Shown here: in pieces, positions 25,422 to 33,605 of the stretch
Position numbering within the stretch: position 1 is the stretch's first letter
Layout: each line of letters opens with the position of its first letter
Origin: DASZKW01 sp035552775
Lineage (GTDB): Bacteria; Actinomycetota; Acidimicrobiia; Acidimicrobiales; Palsa-688
Direction: 5' to 3'
Length of the DNA: 64,000 nt
Assembly: GCA_035552775.1 (NCBI GenBank)
Contig: DASZKW010000061.1
Coordinates: forward strand, 1-64,000
Notes under the pieces: generated by a model
Database searches by the model: none
Seen by the model: only the letters and a program-made list of their open reading frames with translations
What the model was told of the DNA's origin: nothing
Program-made: the position numbers and the translations under genes

Positions 25422-26183
25422 TCACGCCGGCCTGGGTTTGCCGCCCGCAACGCCGCGGTCACCACCGCCTCCCACCGGGCCCAGCAGCCGGACCCGCCAA
25501 GCGGCGCCTCCCTGGGCGACGGCACTGGCATAGCCCTCAGCAACGCTGACGTCTTGCACGCGCCAGGCCGTCCCGTCGGGGCCGGTCAGCGTCGTGGGCG
25601 AGGCGCGCACCTGGACCGTGGCGGGCGCCAGGTTGAGGCCGTTGCCCCACGCCTTGAGCACAGCCTCCTTGCGTACCCACAAGCGAAAGAACGCCCTCGT
25701 TCGCGCGTCGCCAGTCAAACGGCTCAGGTCCTCGGCCTCATGCGGTGAGCACACGGCACCCACAACCAGGTCGTCGAACCTGGCTGGGTCGAACATCTCC
25801 ACGTCGATCCCGACCGGCGACCGTGAAAGCGCCCAAGCGACGAGCGATCCGCTGTGGGACACACTGAAGTGGACGGGGCTTGGGCCGCCGGGAAGCTGCG
25901 CGGAAGGCTTGCCCAACCCATCGGTGACGATCTGCACGCTCTCCGGGGCGGCGCCGGTGTAGGCCCCGATCAGCAGGCGCAGGACGGTCCTTCCCCGCAC
26001 GAACCGCTGGCGGTCGGCGGGATAGCGGTAGCGCTCGGCTCGCTCGACCTCATCGCCCGACAGCAGGCGGCTCAGGTCGTCCGGCGGGGCGGGGCGTTGA
26101 GCGTCCGGGCCGACGATCCGGTCATCCCAGACATGGACCTCGTGGGCATCCAACTCGGGCACGGACATGGACACGGGTGACAT
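25422..26183 (-). CDS. Sfp-type 4'-phosphopantetheinyl transferase
   Basis: 253 residues from the ATG at 26183 (an alternative ATG is at 26168). It shows all PPTase motifs: RFVRGRTVLRLLI (R/K binding CoA phosphate), SPVHFSVSHSGSLVAWAL (106-111 FSVSHS), VGIDVEMF with Asp127 and Glu129 for Mg2+, and LWVRKEAVLKAWGNGL with Glu173 and Lys177. The enzyme moves phosphopantetheine from CoA to a serine of a carrier protein. No acyl or peptidyl carrier protein gene is visible in the window, so its partner lies elsewhere. It is divergent from the polysaccharide deacetylase gene. The extra upstream reading frame across that gene is a shadow. Confidence 0.92.
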   Translation of the reverse strand: MSPVSMSVPELDAHEVHVWDDRIVGPDAQRPAPPDDLSRLLSGDEVERAERYRYPADRQRFVRGRTVLRLLIGAYTGAAPESVQIVTDGLGKPSAQLPGGPSPVHFSVSHSGSLVAWALSRSPVGIDVEMFDPARFDDLVVGAVCSPHEAEDLSRLTGDARTRAFFRLWVRKEAVLKAWGNGLNLAPATVQVRASPTTLTGPDGTAWRVQDVSVAEGYASAVAQGGAAWRVRLLGPVGGGGDRGVAGGKPRPA

Positions 26184-26192
26184 GATGGCTGC

Positions 26193-27029
26193 GTGGCGGC
26201 ACGGTCGGCGATGCGGCGCAGCGCGCGGCGCGCCGTCAAGGGGGCGGCGGCGCTGTCCGACAGGGCCCGCCCGCCCGGGCGGGGTGTCGTGATCCTCGCC
26301 TACCACCGCGTGGGCCGGCGCTCGACGCTGAGCGTCGACCTGCCGGCGTGGCTGTTCGCCGAGGAGATGGCCCGCCTCGCCGCCGGCCCCGGCGTGGTCG
26401 CCCTCGACGCCGCCCTCGCCCGCCTCGCCACCGGCGCAAAACCAGCGGCGCTGACCGATCCGGTCGCCGTTACCTTCGACGACGGCACCGCCGACTTCGT
26501 TGAGGTGGCCCTGCCGATACTCGCCCTCCACCGTGTCCCGGCCACGCTCTACGTGGCGACCGACTTCGTCGAGACGGGCCGTTCTTTCCCCGACTCCGGC
26601 AGCCCGACGAGCTGGTCCGCGCTGGCCGACGCCTTGTCCACCGGCCTGGTGACCATCGGTTCCCACACCCATACCCATGCCCTGCTCGACCGCCTCCCGG
26701 CTGCCGCCGTGGCCGGCGAGCTCGACCGCTCGATCGGCCTCATCGGCGAGCGCCTCGGCGTCGACGCCCGTCATTTCGCCTATCCCAAGGCCCTCGCCGG
26801 CTCCCCCGCCGCCGACCGGGCCGTGCGCGCCCGCTTCGCGTCCGCCGCGCTCGCCGGTACCCGCGCCAACCCCTACGGGCGCACCGACCCGCACCGCCTG
26901 GCCCGCTCGCCGGTGCAGGTGGAGGACGGGTTGGCATACTTCGCCCGCAAGGCGGCCGGGGGGATGCGCCTGGAGGACGAACTGCGACGCGTGGCGGGCC
27001 GGCGCCGCTTCGCCGGCGCCACCACCTGA
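26193..27029 (+). CDS. Polysaccharide deacetylase family protein (CE4/NodB type)
   Basis: 278 residues from a GTG. After a basic N-terminus, GVVILAYHRVGRR opens the NodB domain. PVAVTFDDGTADFVEVALPIL is motif 1 with the FDDG metal/base residues, and LVTIGSHTHTHALLDRLP is motif 2 (SHTHTH; second and third metal ligands). RHFAYPKALAG corresponds to motif 3. N-deacetylation of an N-acetylhexosamine in the exported glycan is the likely reaction. There is no clear signal peptide, so cytoplasmic or membrane-proximal action is possible. It is followed after 14 bases by a GT4 gene on the same strand. Confidence 0.88.
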   Translation: MAARSAMRRSARRAVKGAAALSDRARPPGRGVVILAYHRVGRRSTLSVDLPAWLFAEEMARLAAGPGVVALDAALARLATGAKPAALTDPVAVTFDDGTADFVEVALPILALHRVPATLYVATDFVETGRSFPDSGSPTSWSALADALSTGLVTIGSHTHTHALLDRLPAAAVAGELDRSIGLIGERLGVDARHFAYPKALAGSPAADRAVRARFASAALAGTRANPYGRTDPHRLARSPVQVEDGLAYFARKAAGGMRLEDELRRVAGRRRFAGATT

Positions 27030-27043
27030 GCGGACCGAGCCCG

Positions 27044-28342
27044 ATGCCACCGCCCCAGCCAGCGGCGCGCCCGCCAGCACGACCAGCCGCCCGTCCCCTC
27101 CTGGTCCACGTGACCACCACAGACATCAGCCTGGCCCTGCTCCTCGGCCCCCAGCTCGAGGCCTTCGCCGCCGCCGGCTACAGCGTCGTCGGGGTGTCCG
27201 CTCCCGGCCCTTTCGTCGCCGGCCTCGGCGCGGCGGGCATCGGTCACGTCGCCTTGCGCCACGCCACCCGCAGCTTCTCGCCGGTCGCCGACGCCATGGC
27301 CGCGGCCGAGCTGCACGGTGTGTTCCGCCGCCTGCGCCCCGACATCGTCCACACCCACAACCCCAAGCCCGGCGTCTACGGGCGCCTCGCGGCCCGGGCC
27401 GCCGGCGTGCCGGCGGTGGTCAACACCGTCCACGGCCTCTACGCCACCCGCACCGACGCTTGGCCCCGGCGTGCCGTCGTGTACGGCCTCGAACGCCTCG
27501 CCGCCGCCTGTTCCGACGCCGAGCTGGTGCAAAACCCCGAGGACCTCGAGACCCTCGCCGGCCTCGGGGTCCCCCGGGACCGCCTGCACCTGCTCGGCAA
27601 CGGCGTCGACCTGGACCGCTTCCGCCGAGGCCCGCAGACGGCCGACGCCCGCAGGAAGGTCCGGGGCGAGCTGGGCGTCGGCGACGGCACCGTCGTGGTG
27701 GGCGCCGTCGGGCGCCTGGTGTGGGAGAAGGGCTACGCCGAGCTGTTCGCCGCCGCTTCGGAGCTGCGCCGGCGGGAGCCGGGCGGGCCGGCCACTGGCG
27801 CCGGCCGGGGCGGCGGCGCCGGCGGGGCCGGGCACCCGGAGATCGCCGTGGTCGTCGCCGGGCCGACCGAGCCGGGCAAGGCGGACGGGATCGGAGCCCC
27901 GGAGATGGCCACCGCGGAGGCTGCGGGCGTGCGTTTCCTGGGCCACCGCGCCGACGTGGAGGACCTCTACGCCGCGTTCGACATCTACGTGCTGGCATCG
28001 CACCGGGAGGGTTTCCCCCGCTCGGCCATGGAGGCGGCCGCCATGGGACTTCCCGTGGTCGCCACCGACATCAGGGGCTGCCGCCAGGTCGTCGACCACG
28101 AGGTGACCGGCCTGCTCGTCCCCGCCCGTGACCCCGGCGCCCTCGCCGCCGCCGTGGGCCGCCTGGCCGGCGACGCCGCCCTGCGCGCCGCCATGGGCGC
28201 GGCGGCGGCGGCCAAATCGGGCGCGGAGTTCGACCAGCGCCGGGTGATCGACACCACCCTCGCCGTGTACCGAACGCTCCTCTCGGAGAGGCAGGGCAGG
28301 GGAAAGGAGAACCTGCCTGCTAGGCCTGAGCCTCACCGCTGA
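27044..28342 (+). CDS. Glycosyltransferase family 4 (GT-B)
   Basis: 432 residues. N-terminal PLLVHVTTTDISLALLLGPQLEAFAAAGYSVVGVSAPG is typical of PglA/WbnK-like GT4 enzymes that add the second sugar to a bacillosamine-type lipid carrier. RRLRPDIVHTHNPKPGVYGRLAARAAG and VVNTVHGLYAT follow; the donor domain has LHLLGNGVDLDRF, VVGAVGRLVWEKGYAEL and LASHREGFPRSAMEAAAMGLPVVATD with EX7E. A Gly/Ala-rich insert is present near residue 255. It faces and overlaps by 23 bases the PglC-like gene, which supports action on the same lipid-linked product. Confidence 0.9.
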   Translation: MPPPQPAARPPARPAARPLLVHVTTTDISLALLLGPQLEAFAAAGYSVVGVSAPGPFVAGLGAAGIGHVALRHATRSFSPVADAMAAAELHGVFRRLRPDIVHTHNPKPGVYGRLAARAAGVPAVVNTVHGLYATRTDAWPRRAVVYGLERLAAACSDAELVQNPEDLETLAGLGVPRDRLHLLGNGVDLDRFRRGPQTADARRKVRGELGVGDGTVVVGAVGRLVWEKGYAELFAAASELRRREPGGPATGAGRGGGAGGAGHPEIAVVVAGPTEPGKADGIGAPEMATAEAAGVRFLGHRADVEDLYAAFDIYVLASHREGFPRSAMEAAAMGLPVVATDIRGCRQVVDHEVTGLLVPARDPGALAAAVGRLAGDAALRAAMGAAAAAKSGAEFDQRRVIDTTLAVYRTLLSERQGRGKENLPARPEPHR

Positions 28343-28898
28343 AGATGGGCATGGTGGCGTGGCCGGCGTGGGATATCCCCCGCCCGGTCAGCACCGCCAG
28401 CGGAGTCCGCAGCAGGAGGGCGACGTCGACGCGCCAGCTGCGATGCTCGACGTACCAGATGTCGAGAGCGAACTTCTGCTCCCACGTCAACGAGTTGCGG
28501 CCCTGCACCTGGACAGGACCGGTCAGGCCGGGCTTGACCTCCAGGCGCCGGGCCTGCTCGGGGGTGTAGGCCGCGTTGTAGGCCATGGGCAGGGGGCGGG
28601 GGCCGACCAGGTTCATGTCACCGCGGATGACGTTCCACAGGCTCGGCAGCTCGTCCAGGCTGGAGCGGCGCAGCACCCTCCCCACCGGGGTTATCCGGGT
28701 CTCGTCGGGTTCACCGACGTGGCGGGCGGCCCGCATGGTGCGGAACTTGAAGACCCTGAACGGGCGCCCCCCGAGCCCGGCGCGCTCGTGGGCGAACAGG
28801 ACGGGGCGCCCGTCGCACGCTCGGACGACGACGGCGACGACGGCCAGGACCGGCGCCAGTGCGGCGGCGAGGACAGCGCCGGCCAGGCGATCAATCAC
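28320..28898 (-). CDS. Undecaprenyl-phosphate sugar phosphotransferase (PglC-like)
   Basis: 192 residues from a GTG. One re-entrant helix at the N-terminus (LAGAVLAAALAPVLAVVAVVVRA) is followed by RAGLGGRPFRVFKFRTMR, GRVLRRSSLDELPSLWNVIRGDMNLVGPRPLP (catalytic DE, and PRP), and RLEVKPGLTGPVQVQGRNSLTWEQKFALDIWYVEH. This is a small monotopic phosphoglycosyl transferase of PglC size, moving phospho-sugar from a UDP-sugar to undecaprenyl phosphate. The gene overlaps the aminotransferase gene by eight bases, making the fourth member of a bacillosamine gene set. Confidence 0.93.
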   Translation of the reverse strand: MIDRLAGAVLAAALAPVLAVVAVVVRACDGRPVLFAHERAGLGGRPFRVFKFRTMRAARHVGEPDETRITPVGRVLRRSSLDELPSLWNVIRGDMNLVGPRPLPMAYNAAYTPEQARRLEVKPGLTGPVQVQGRNSLTWEQKFALDIWYVEHRSWRVDVALLLRTPLAVLTGRGISHAGHATMPIFSGEAQA

Positions 28899-30024
28899 GG
28901 CCGGCCGGCGCGGAGCCGGCGGCTGCGGCGGTCGCCGCGGCGGCGAGGGCGGCCGCCACCTCGTCCGCCTCGATGACGCTGAGGCGGGAGTGGACAGGCA
29001 AGGACAGGATGCGCCCGGCCAGGTCGTCGGTAACCGGGAGGTCGGCGGCCACGCCGGCGAATATGGGCTGGCGATGCACAGGGGGAAAGTAGACCCTTGC
29101 TTCGATGCCTCCGGCGCGCAGCTCGTCGAGGATCTGGTCCCGCCCGGTGGCGGCTTTTACGGTGTAGAGCATGTAGACGTGGTCACGATCGGGGCGCACG
29201 ACGGGCGTCCGCAGCCCGGCCACCCCGTCGAGGGAGGCGTCCATCTGGGCGGCCAGGTAGCGCTTGCGGGCCAAGATGGCGTCCAGCTTGGCCACCTGGC
29301 AACGGCCCATGGCCGCCTGCATCTCGGTGATCCGCCAGTTCCACCCGAGGACGCTGTGCTCGTACAGCGAGGTCTGACCATGGTTGCGCAGGAGGCGCAG
29401 GCGCCGGGCCAGATCCCCGTCCCCGGTGGTGACCATGCCACCCTCGCCCGTCGTGATGTTCTTGGTCGGGGTGAAACTGAACATCCCCGCCGCCCCCCAC
29501 GTGCCCACGTGGCGTTCCCGGTAACGGGCGCCGTGGGCCTCGGCTGCGTCCTCCACCAGGACCACGCCGGCGGCCGCGGCCAGGTCCGCCAGCTCCGCCA
29601 AGTCGGCGGCCTGCCCCCCGTAGTGGACGGCGATAACGGCCTTGACCTTGGGGCCGAGACGGCGGGCGACGTCGGCGGGATCGACGTTGAAGGTGTCAGG
29701 GTCCACGTCGGCAAATACCGGCGTCGCCCCCGCGTGCACGATCGCTGTGGCCGACGACACGAACGTCAACGACGGGACTATCACCTCGTCGCCGGGACCG
29801 ACGCCGAACGCGACCAACATGGCCACCAGGGCCACGGTGCCGTTGGCGAAGGCCACGCCGTGGTCGGCGCCGTGGTAGGCGGCGAACTCCCGCTCGAAGG
29901 CCGCGGTTTCGGGCCCGGCGGTGAGCACAGAGGTGCGCAGCACCCGGGTGACGGCCTCGATCTCCTCGTCGCCCACGTCGGGGCGGGCCAGGCGGATCCG
30001 TGGCTCGGGGTAGGCGGCGCTCAC
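28891..30024 (-). CDS. DegT/DnrJ/EryC1 family sugar aminotransferase (PglE-like)
   Basis: 377 residues from a GTG at 30024 overlapping the previous stop as GTGA; sequence upstream in frame overlaps the acetyltransferase. IRLARPDVGDEEIEAVTRVLRTSVLTAGPETAAFEREFAAY is the family start, VEDAAEAHGARY holds the pyridine-binding Asp, and GMFSFTPTKNITTGEGGMV has the PLP Lys in the PTKN stretch. The end has RVYFPPVHRQPIF. With the dehydratase, acetyltransferase and PglC neighbours it most likely makes a UDP-4-amino-4,6-dideoxy-HexNAc. Confidence 0.93.
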   Translation of the reverse strand: MSAAYPEPRIRLARPDVGDEEIEAVTRVLRTSVLTAGPETAAFEREFAAYHGADHGVAFANGTVALVAMLVAFGVGPGDEVIVPSLTFVSSATAIVHAGATPVFADVDPDTFNVDPADVARRLGPKVKAVIAVHYGGQAADLAELADLAAAAGVVLVEDAAEAHGARYRERHVGTWGAAGMFSFTPTKNITTGEGGMVTTGDGDLARRLRLLRNHGQTSLYEHSVLGWNWRITEMQAAMGRCQVAKLDAILARKRYLAAQMDASLDGVAGLRTPVVRPDRDHVYMLYTVKAATGRDQILDELRAGGIEARVYFPPVHRQPIFAGVAADLPVTDDLAGRILSLPVHSRLSVIEADEVAAALAAAATAAAAGSAPAGRD

Positions 30025-30716
30025 TCGTGCCAGCCGGGGGGGCGCTCGGCGACGACACGGGCGGGACAGCCGACGACTGTCGTGTTGGGCGCCGCGTCTA
30101 CGATTACCACCGCGCCGGCGCCGACGACCGACCACTCCCCGACGGCGCGCCCCTGCACCACCGAAGCACCGATCCCGACGTCCGCGCCTTCGCCCAGGCG
30201 CACCGCCCCCGCCAGGTGGGCACCGGGGGCGACGGTCGCGAAGTCGCGGAGGCGGGCGTTGTGGCTGACCGTGGCGCCGGCGTTGACGATGGCGAAGCGC
30301 CCGATCCTGACATCGGCGGTCAGGGTGGCGTGGGCGGCGACCACCGTCCCCTCACCCAGATCGGCTCCCTCGCCCACGTAGGCGGCGGGGTGTACGAGCA
30401 CGGGTGACGGTGGCCGACCCCTGGAGCTGGCGCCGGCCGTCGCGGCCAGCGCCATGGCGGCGCGGCGGCGGGCGGCGGGGGCCCCCAGCGCCACCGACAC
30501 CGCTACGGTCCGGGTGGCCAACCAGTCGAAGCCGCCGAGCACGGGCAAGCCGAATACCTCGGTGCCGTGCAGGGCGGCGTCGTCATCCACGAAGCCGATC
30601 AGGTTCCAGACGGGGCCGCCGGCACGTGGGCAGTGGACGAGATCGACGATCTCCTGGCCCATGCCGCCCGCCCCGTAGACGACCAGGTCACAGGCCACCG
30701 GCGGGCTCGACGGCAC
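30021..30716 (-). CDS. Sugar O/N-acetyltransferase (PglD/NeuD-like)
   Basis: 231 residues from a GTG at 30716 (a second GTG at 30698 is possible). The N-terminal part ACDLVVYGAGGMGQEIVDLV is a Rossmann nucleotide-sugar binding unit (GAGGMG) and LIGFVDDDAALHGTEVFGLPVLGG follows. The C-terminal half is a left-handed beta-helix of hexapeptides (VHPAAYVGEGADLGEGTVVAAHATLTADVRIGRFAIVNAGATVSHNARL). The layout matches PglD, which N-acetylates UDP-4-amino sugars using acetyl-CoA. It overlaps the dehydratase by 29 bases and the aminotransferase by four bases. Confidence 0.92.
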   Translation of the reverse strand: MPSSPPVACDLVVYGAGGMGQEIVDLVHCPRAGGPVWNLIGFVDDDAALHGTEVFGLPVLGGFDWLATRTVAVSVALGAPAARRRAAMALAATAGASSRGRPPSPVLVHPAAYVGEGADLGEGTVVAAHATLTADVRIGRFAIVNAGATVSHNARLRDFATVAPGAHLAGAVRLGEGADVGIGASVVQGRAVGEWSVVGAGAVVIVDAAPNTTVVGCPARVVAERPPGWHE

Positions 30717-32670
30717 GGGTCAGGTCGATCAGGGCGGGGACGGCGCCTTCGGAGTAGGCGTCGTGCCGCCAGTCGAGGGGGATGCGGCACAGGCTGGCGA
30801 GGCGGTTCTTGGTGGAGGCCGGGGAGTGGACGTGGCCGAGGCCGGCGAGGTCTTCGGGGTGCAGCGGTGGCACGCGTACGTGGGAGATCAGGGGATGGGC
30901 GCGGCGCTCGCCCTCCTCGCCGTCGTCGAAGAGCTGCTCGTGCAGTTTCTCCCCCGGCCGCAGGCCCGTGTAGACGATGTCGATGGGACGGCGCGAGGCA
31001 AGCACCATCCTCTCCGCCACCTCGGCGATCCTGACAGGGACGCCCATGTCGAGCACCAGCACCTCGCCGTCGCGGCCCACGGCGCCGGCCTGCACCACCA
31101 GCTCCACCGCCTCCTCTACGGTCATGAAGTAGCGGGTCACGTCGGGATGGGTGACGGTGACGGGGCCGCCGGCCGCGATCTGGGCCTGGAACGTGGTCAG
31201 CACCGAACCCCGGCTGCCGAGGACGTTGCCGAAGCGCACGCTCAGGTAGCTGCCGCACGCCCGCTCCGCGGTCCCCGCTGTCAGCCGCTCCCCGAGGCGT
31301 TTGGTGTAGCCGAGGACGCTGGTCGGGTTGGCCGCCTTGTCGGTCGAGATGTTCACGAAGCGTTCCACGCCGTGGGCGGCGCAGGCGGCGAGCACGTTGT
31401 TGGTGCCCTCGACGTTGGTCTTGACCGCCTCGGTTGGCCACATCTCGAGCAGGGGCAGGTGCTTGAGGGCGGCGGCGTGGAACACCACCTCGGGGCGGTG
31501 CTCGGCGAACACCGCGCCCACGGCTGCGGCGTCACGGATGTCGCACACGGCGAGGGCCCGATCGTCGAGCAGGGCGCGCCCCTCGATGGACAGCTGGACC
31601 TGGTGGAGGCCCGACTCGTCCCGGTCGACCATCACGAGCCTCTCGGGGGCGTGGCGGTGGATCTGGCGGCAGAGCTCCGAGCCGATGGAGCCACCGGCGC
31701 CGGTGACCAGGACCCGCCGGCCTGTCAGGTAGCCGGCGATCAGGTCGACCTCGGTGTCGACGACCCGGCGCCCGAGCAGGTCGGCATGGGTGACGGGCCG
31801 GATGTCGTCTGCGCTCACCGACGATGCCAGCATCTGCGACAGCGTCGGGAGGACCTTGGCCGTCAGCCCGGCGGCGATGGCCAGGTCGGAGATGTCACGC
31901 ACGAGCTGGGAGCCGGCGCTCGGTATGGCGATGATGACGGTGTCGGCGCCGTGGCGGGCGGCGGTGTCGGCCAGGTCGTGGCGCGTCCCGCTGACCTTGA
32001 GCCGGCGCAGGCGCAGGTTGGCCTTGGCGGGGTCGTCGTCGAGGATGGCCACGGGCACGTAGCTGCTGGCAGGGTCGGCGAGCAGGGCGTCCACCACCTG
32101 GGCGCCGGCGTCGCCGGCACCGAAGATGACGGCCCGCTCGGCCAGGTCGGCGGGCTGGCGGTGCCGTTCCCAGTTGAGCCGCCAACCCACCCGGAGGCCG
32201 GCGGCGGCCACGAGGGCCAGGGCCCCGCCGCCGATGGTGGCGCTGGCCGGCACCACGTGCTGGGAGGGGACGAGGTTCACCGCCGTCACTCCGACGGTGA
32301 CGACGAGGACGGTCTGGGCCAGGGCCAGGACCTCCTCGAAGCTGCCGACCCGCCAGCGGGCCCGGTACAGCTGGGTGATCGTCCCGAATGCAATCTGGGT
32401 GACGACGGCCATGGCCACGATGACAAACAGCCGTGGGGTCAGGGACTGGCGGGCGCCGAACTGGTAGCGCAGCATATTGGCACCGGTGATGCAGACGACC
32501 CAGATGGCGGCGTCGGCGACACCCAAAAGTGCCTGGCGGTGTGGGATGACCGCCCAGTAGCCCCGGGGAACACGGCTCCGGCCAGCGCCTCGCCCGCTGG
32601 TGCCCCCCCAGCGACCCGCCCGGTCGACTTCGAGCGGGCTGTCGACTGCTGTACTGCCCCTCAGTTCCAC
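30688..32670 (-). CDS. Membrane UDP-GlcNAc 4,6-dehydratase (PglF/CapD/FlaA1 type)
   Basis: 660 residues from a GTG at 32670, with GGGGGCAGGG as a ribosome binding site. Four hydrophobic helices lie at about residues 45-175. A first Rossmann unit (RAVIFGAGDAGAQVVDALL) and a second (RRVLVTGAGGSIGSELCRQIHR) follow. The catalytic stretch is VNISTDKAANPTSVLGYTKRLGE. The end carries TGLRPGEKLHEQLFDDGE, a signature of the large CapD-like dehydratases. It would convert UDP-GlcNAc to the 4-keto-6-deoxy product, the first step in UDP-di-N-acetylbacillosamine synthesis. It begins the set of four overlapping genes. Confidence 0.93.
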   Translation of the reverse strand: MELRGSTAVDSPLEVDRAGRWGGTSGRGAGRSRVPRGYWAVIPHRQALLGVADAAIWVVCITGANMLRYQFGARQSLTPRLFVIVAMAVVTQIAFGTITQLYRARWRVGSFEEVLALAQTVLVVTVGVTAVNLVPSQHVVPASATIGGGALALVAAAGLRVGWRLNWERHRQPADLAERAVIFGAGDAGAQVVDALLADPASSYVPVAILDDDPAKANLRLRRLKVSGTRHDLADTAARHGADTVIIAIPSAGSQLVRDISDLAIAAGLTAKVLPTLSQMLASSVSADDIRPVTHADLLGRRVVDTEVDLIAGYLTGRRVLVTGAGGSIGSELCRQIHRHAPERLVMVDRDESGLHQVQLSIEGRALLDDRALAVCDIRDAAAVGAVFAEHRPEVVFHAAALKHLPLLEMWPTEAVKTNVEGTNNVLAACAAHGVERFVNISTDKAANPTSVLGYTKRLGERLTAGTAERACGSYLSVRFGNVLGSRGSVLTTFQAQIAAGGPVTVTHPDVTRYFMTVEEAVELVVQAGAVGRDGEVLVLDMGVPVRIAEVAERMVLASRRPIDIVYTGLRPGEKLHEQLFDDGEEGERRAHPLISHVRVPPLHPEDLAGLGHVHSPASTKNRLASLCRIPLDWRHDAYSEGAVPALIDLTRAVEPAGGL

Positions 32671-32891
32671 CCCTGCCCCCTGCTGTGCCTAGTTACCGCC
32701 CTTGACCACAGACAGTAGCGGACTCCAGGACCGAGCGAAAGTCAAAGTTCTCACATTTGCGCCGTAACCCGCAGTTCCCGGCAAGGTCAGAAGACGAGAA
32801 CCGCTTGCCGCTCAACTGAAACAGCCTCTCCGGGCAAGATCTCACGGGGATGAACCGTCCTACCACTCTAAGCGTTGGCCAGACTACTTCT

Positions 32892-32907
32892 CCGGGTGGA
32901 AACCCGG
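32892..32907 (-). terminator. Short hairpin after the Tat-protein gene
   Basis: CCGGGT and ACCCGG form a perfect six-base-pair stem with a four-base loop, five bases beyond the stop of the gene at 32913-33482. No U-run follows on the minus strand, so it is a weak terminator candidate or 3'-end stabiliser. Confidence 0.35.
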
Positions 32908-32912
32908 CCTGA

Positions 32913-33482
32913 TCAGCCGCAGGTGGCGTAGGTGCAGCCCTGCGAGGACTCCATGGTGGCGCACGAGCCCGTCACGCTGTTCGCCCCGGCGCAGAAGCCG
33001 ACGAGGATCTGCACGCCGGGCTGGGCCGCTGACACGGTGCCGTTGCTGACGGTCAGGTATTGACCGCAGGTCGTACTATCGACGTATGTCGGGCTGGTCG
33101 TCGATGCCTCCGCAGCCGAGCAACTCACGGTGCTGGTCGTGATGGCCGTGGAGGTGCCGGATGAGCCGCTGAAGGTGTGGAGGTAGTAGTAGACCCCCCC
33201 GCATTGGACGCAGAAATCTCCCTGATTGTTGGCGTTCTGCTGGCCGCAGCCCGACGAATTTATGCCTGTGAAGTAAGTGGTGGTCACGCCGTTGACCGTG
33301 TTGGTGAACACGACGAAGACGTACGACGCGTTGAAACTCCCCGTGGACGTGCACGAGTGCGACCCGGCGGCGGCGCGCGAGGTCACGCTCTCGATGACAG
33401 GGGCCGACCACAAGATGGCGCCGGCCACGGCGCCCTTCTTGATCACGTCCCGCCTGCTGATGTGGTGTTCGGTCAGGCCCAT
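32913..33482 (-). CDS. Tat-exported Cys-rich small protein of unknown function
   Basis: 189 residues. The N-terminus MGLTEHHISRRDVIKKGAVAGAILWSAPVIESVTSRAAAG has a twin-arginine motif (SRRDVIK) and a cleavable hydrophobic segment, so the mature chain is predicted to be exported folded. The mature part is rich in Ser, Thr and Gly and has about ten cysteines (including a CxxC at FCVQC and CTYATCG at the end), suggesting several disulfides or a metal site. No homology is recognised. A good ribosome binding site AGAGGGGG precedes the ATG, and a consensus promoter lies upstream. It lies just outside the glycan locus. Confidence 0.75.
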   Translation of the reverse strand: MGLTEHHISRRDVIKKGAVAGAILWSAPVIESVTSRAAAGSHSCTSTGSFNASYVFVVFTNTVNGVTTTYFTGINSSGCGQQNANNQGDFCVQCGGVYYYLHTFSGSSGTSTAITTSTVSCSAAEASTTSPTYVDSTTCGQYLTVSNGTVSAAQPGVQILVGFCAGANSVTGSCATMESSQGCTYATCG

Positions 33483-33528
33483 GGTGCCCCCTCTAAGGTC
33501 GCCGATCTAGCGTGGCTGCCGCCAACTG

Positions 33529-33557
33529 ATTATACCAGCGTTTCGCGCTCTACGTAA
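33529..33557 (-). promoter_or_regulatory. Consensus-like promoter of the Tat-protein gene
   Basis: On the minus strand TTACGT (33557-33552) is followed after 17 bases by a perfect TATAAT (33534-33529). The transcript would start near 33522 and give a leader of about 40 bases with the AGAGGGGG ribosome site before the ATG at 33482. A perfect -10 in so GC-rich a genome suggests strong expression. Confidence 0.55.
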
Positions 33558-33605
33558 CACCCGATCCAGCTCAAGTCGGGGACGCCGGCCGTCGACACTG
33601 AACAG

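Noticed and set aside
26193..27080. N-terminal extension of the phosphopantetheinyl transferase across the deacetylase gene
   Set aside because: The extra 299 residues are Gly/Arg/Ala-rich and antisense to a clear NodB domain; the PPTase family begins near 26183.
30763..32718. Long open frame on the plus strand (651 codons)
   Set aside because: It mirrors the PglF-type dehydratase gene. Its protein is a mix of H, G, V, D with no motif and no ribosome binding site.
33483..33605. c-di-AMP (ydaO) riboswitch upstream of the NlpC/P60 gene
   Set aside because: Such riboswitches often precede NlpC/P60 genes in actinobacteria, but the gap is only 123 bases and the conserved core sequences are absent.
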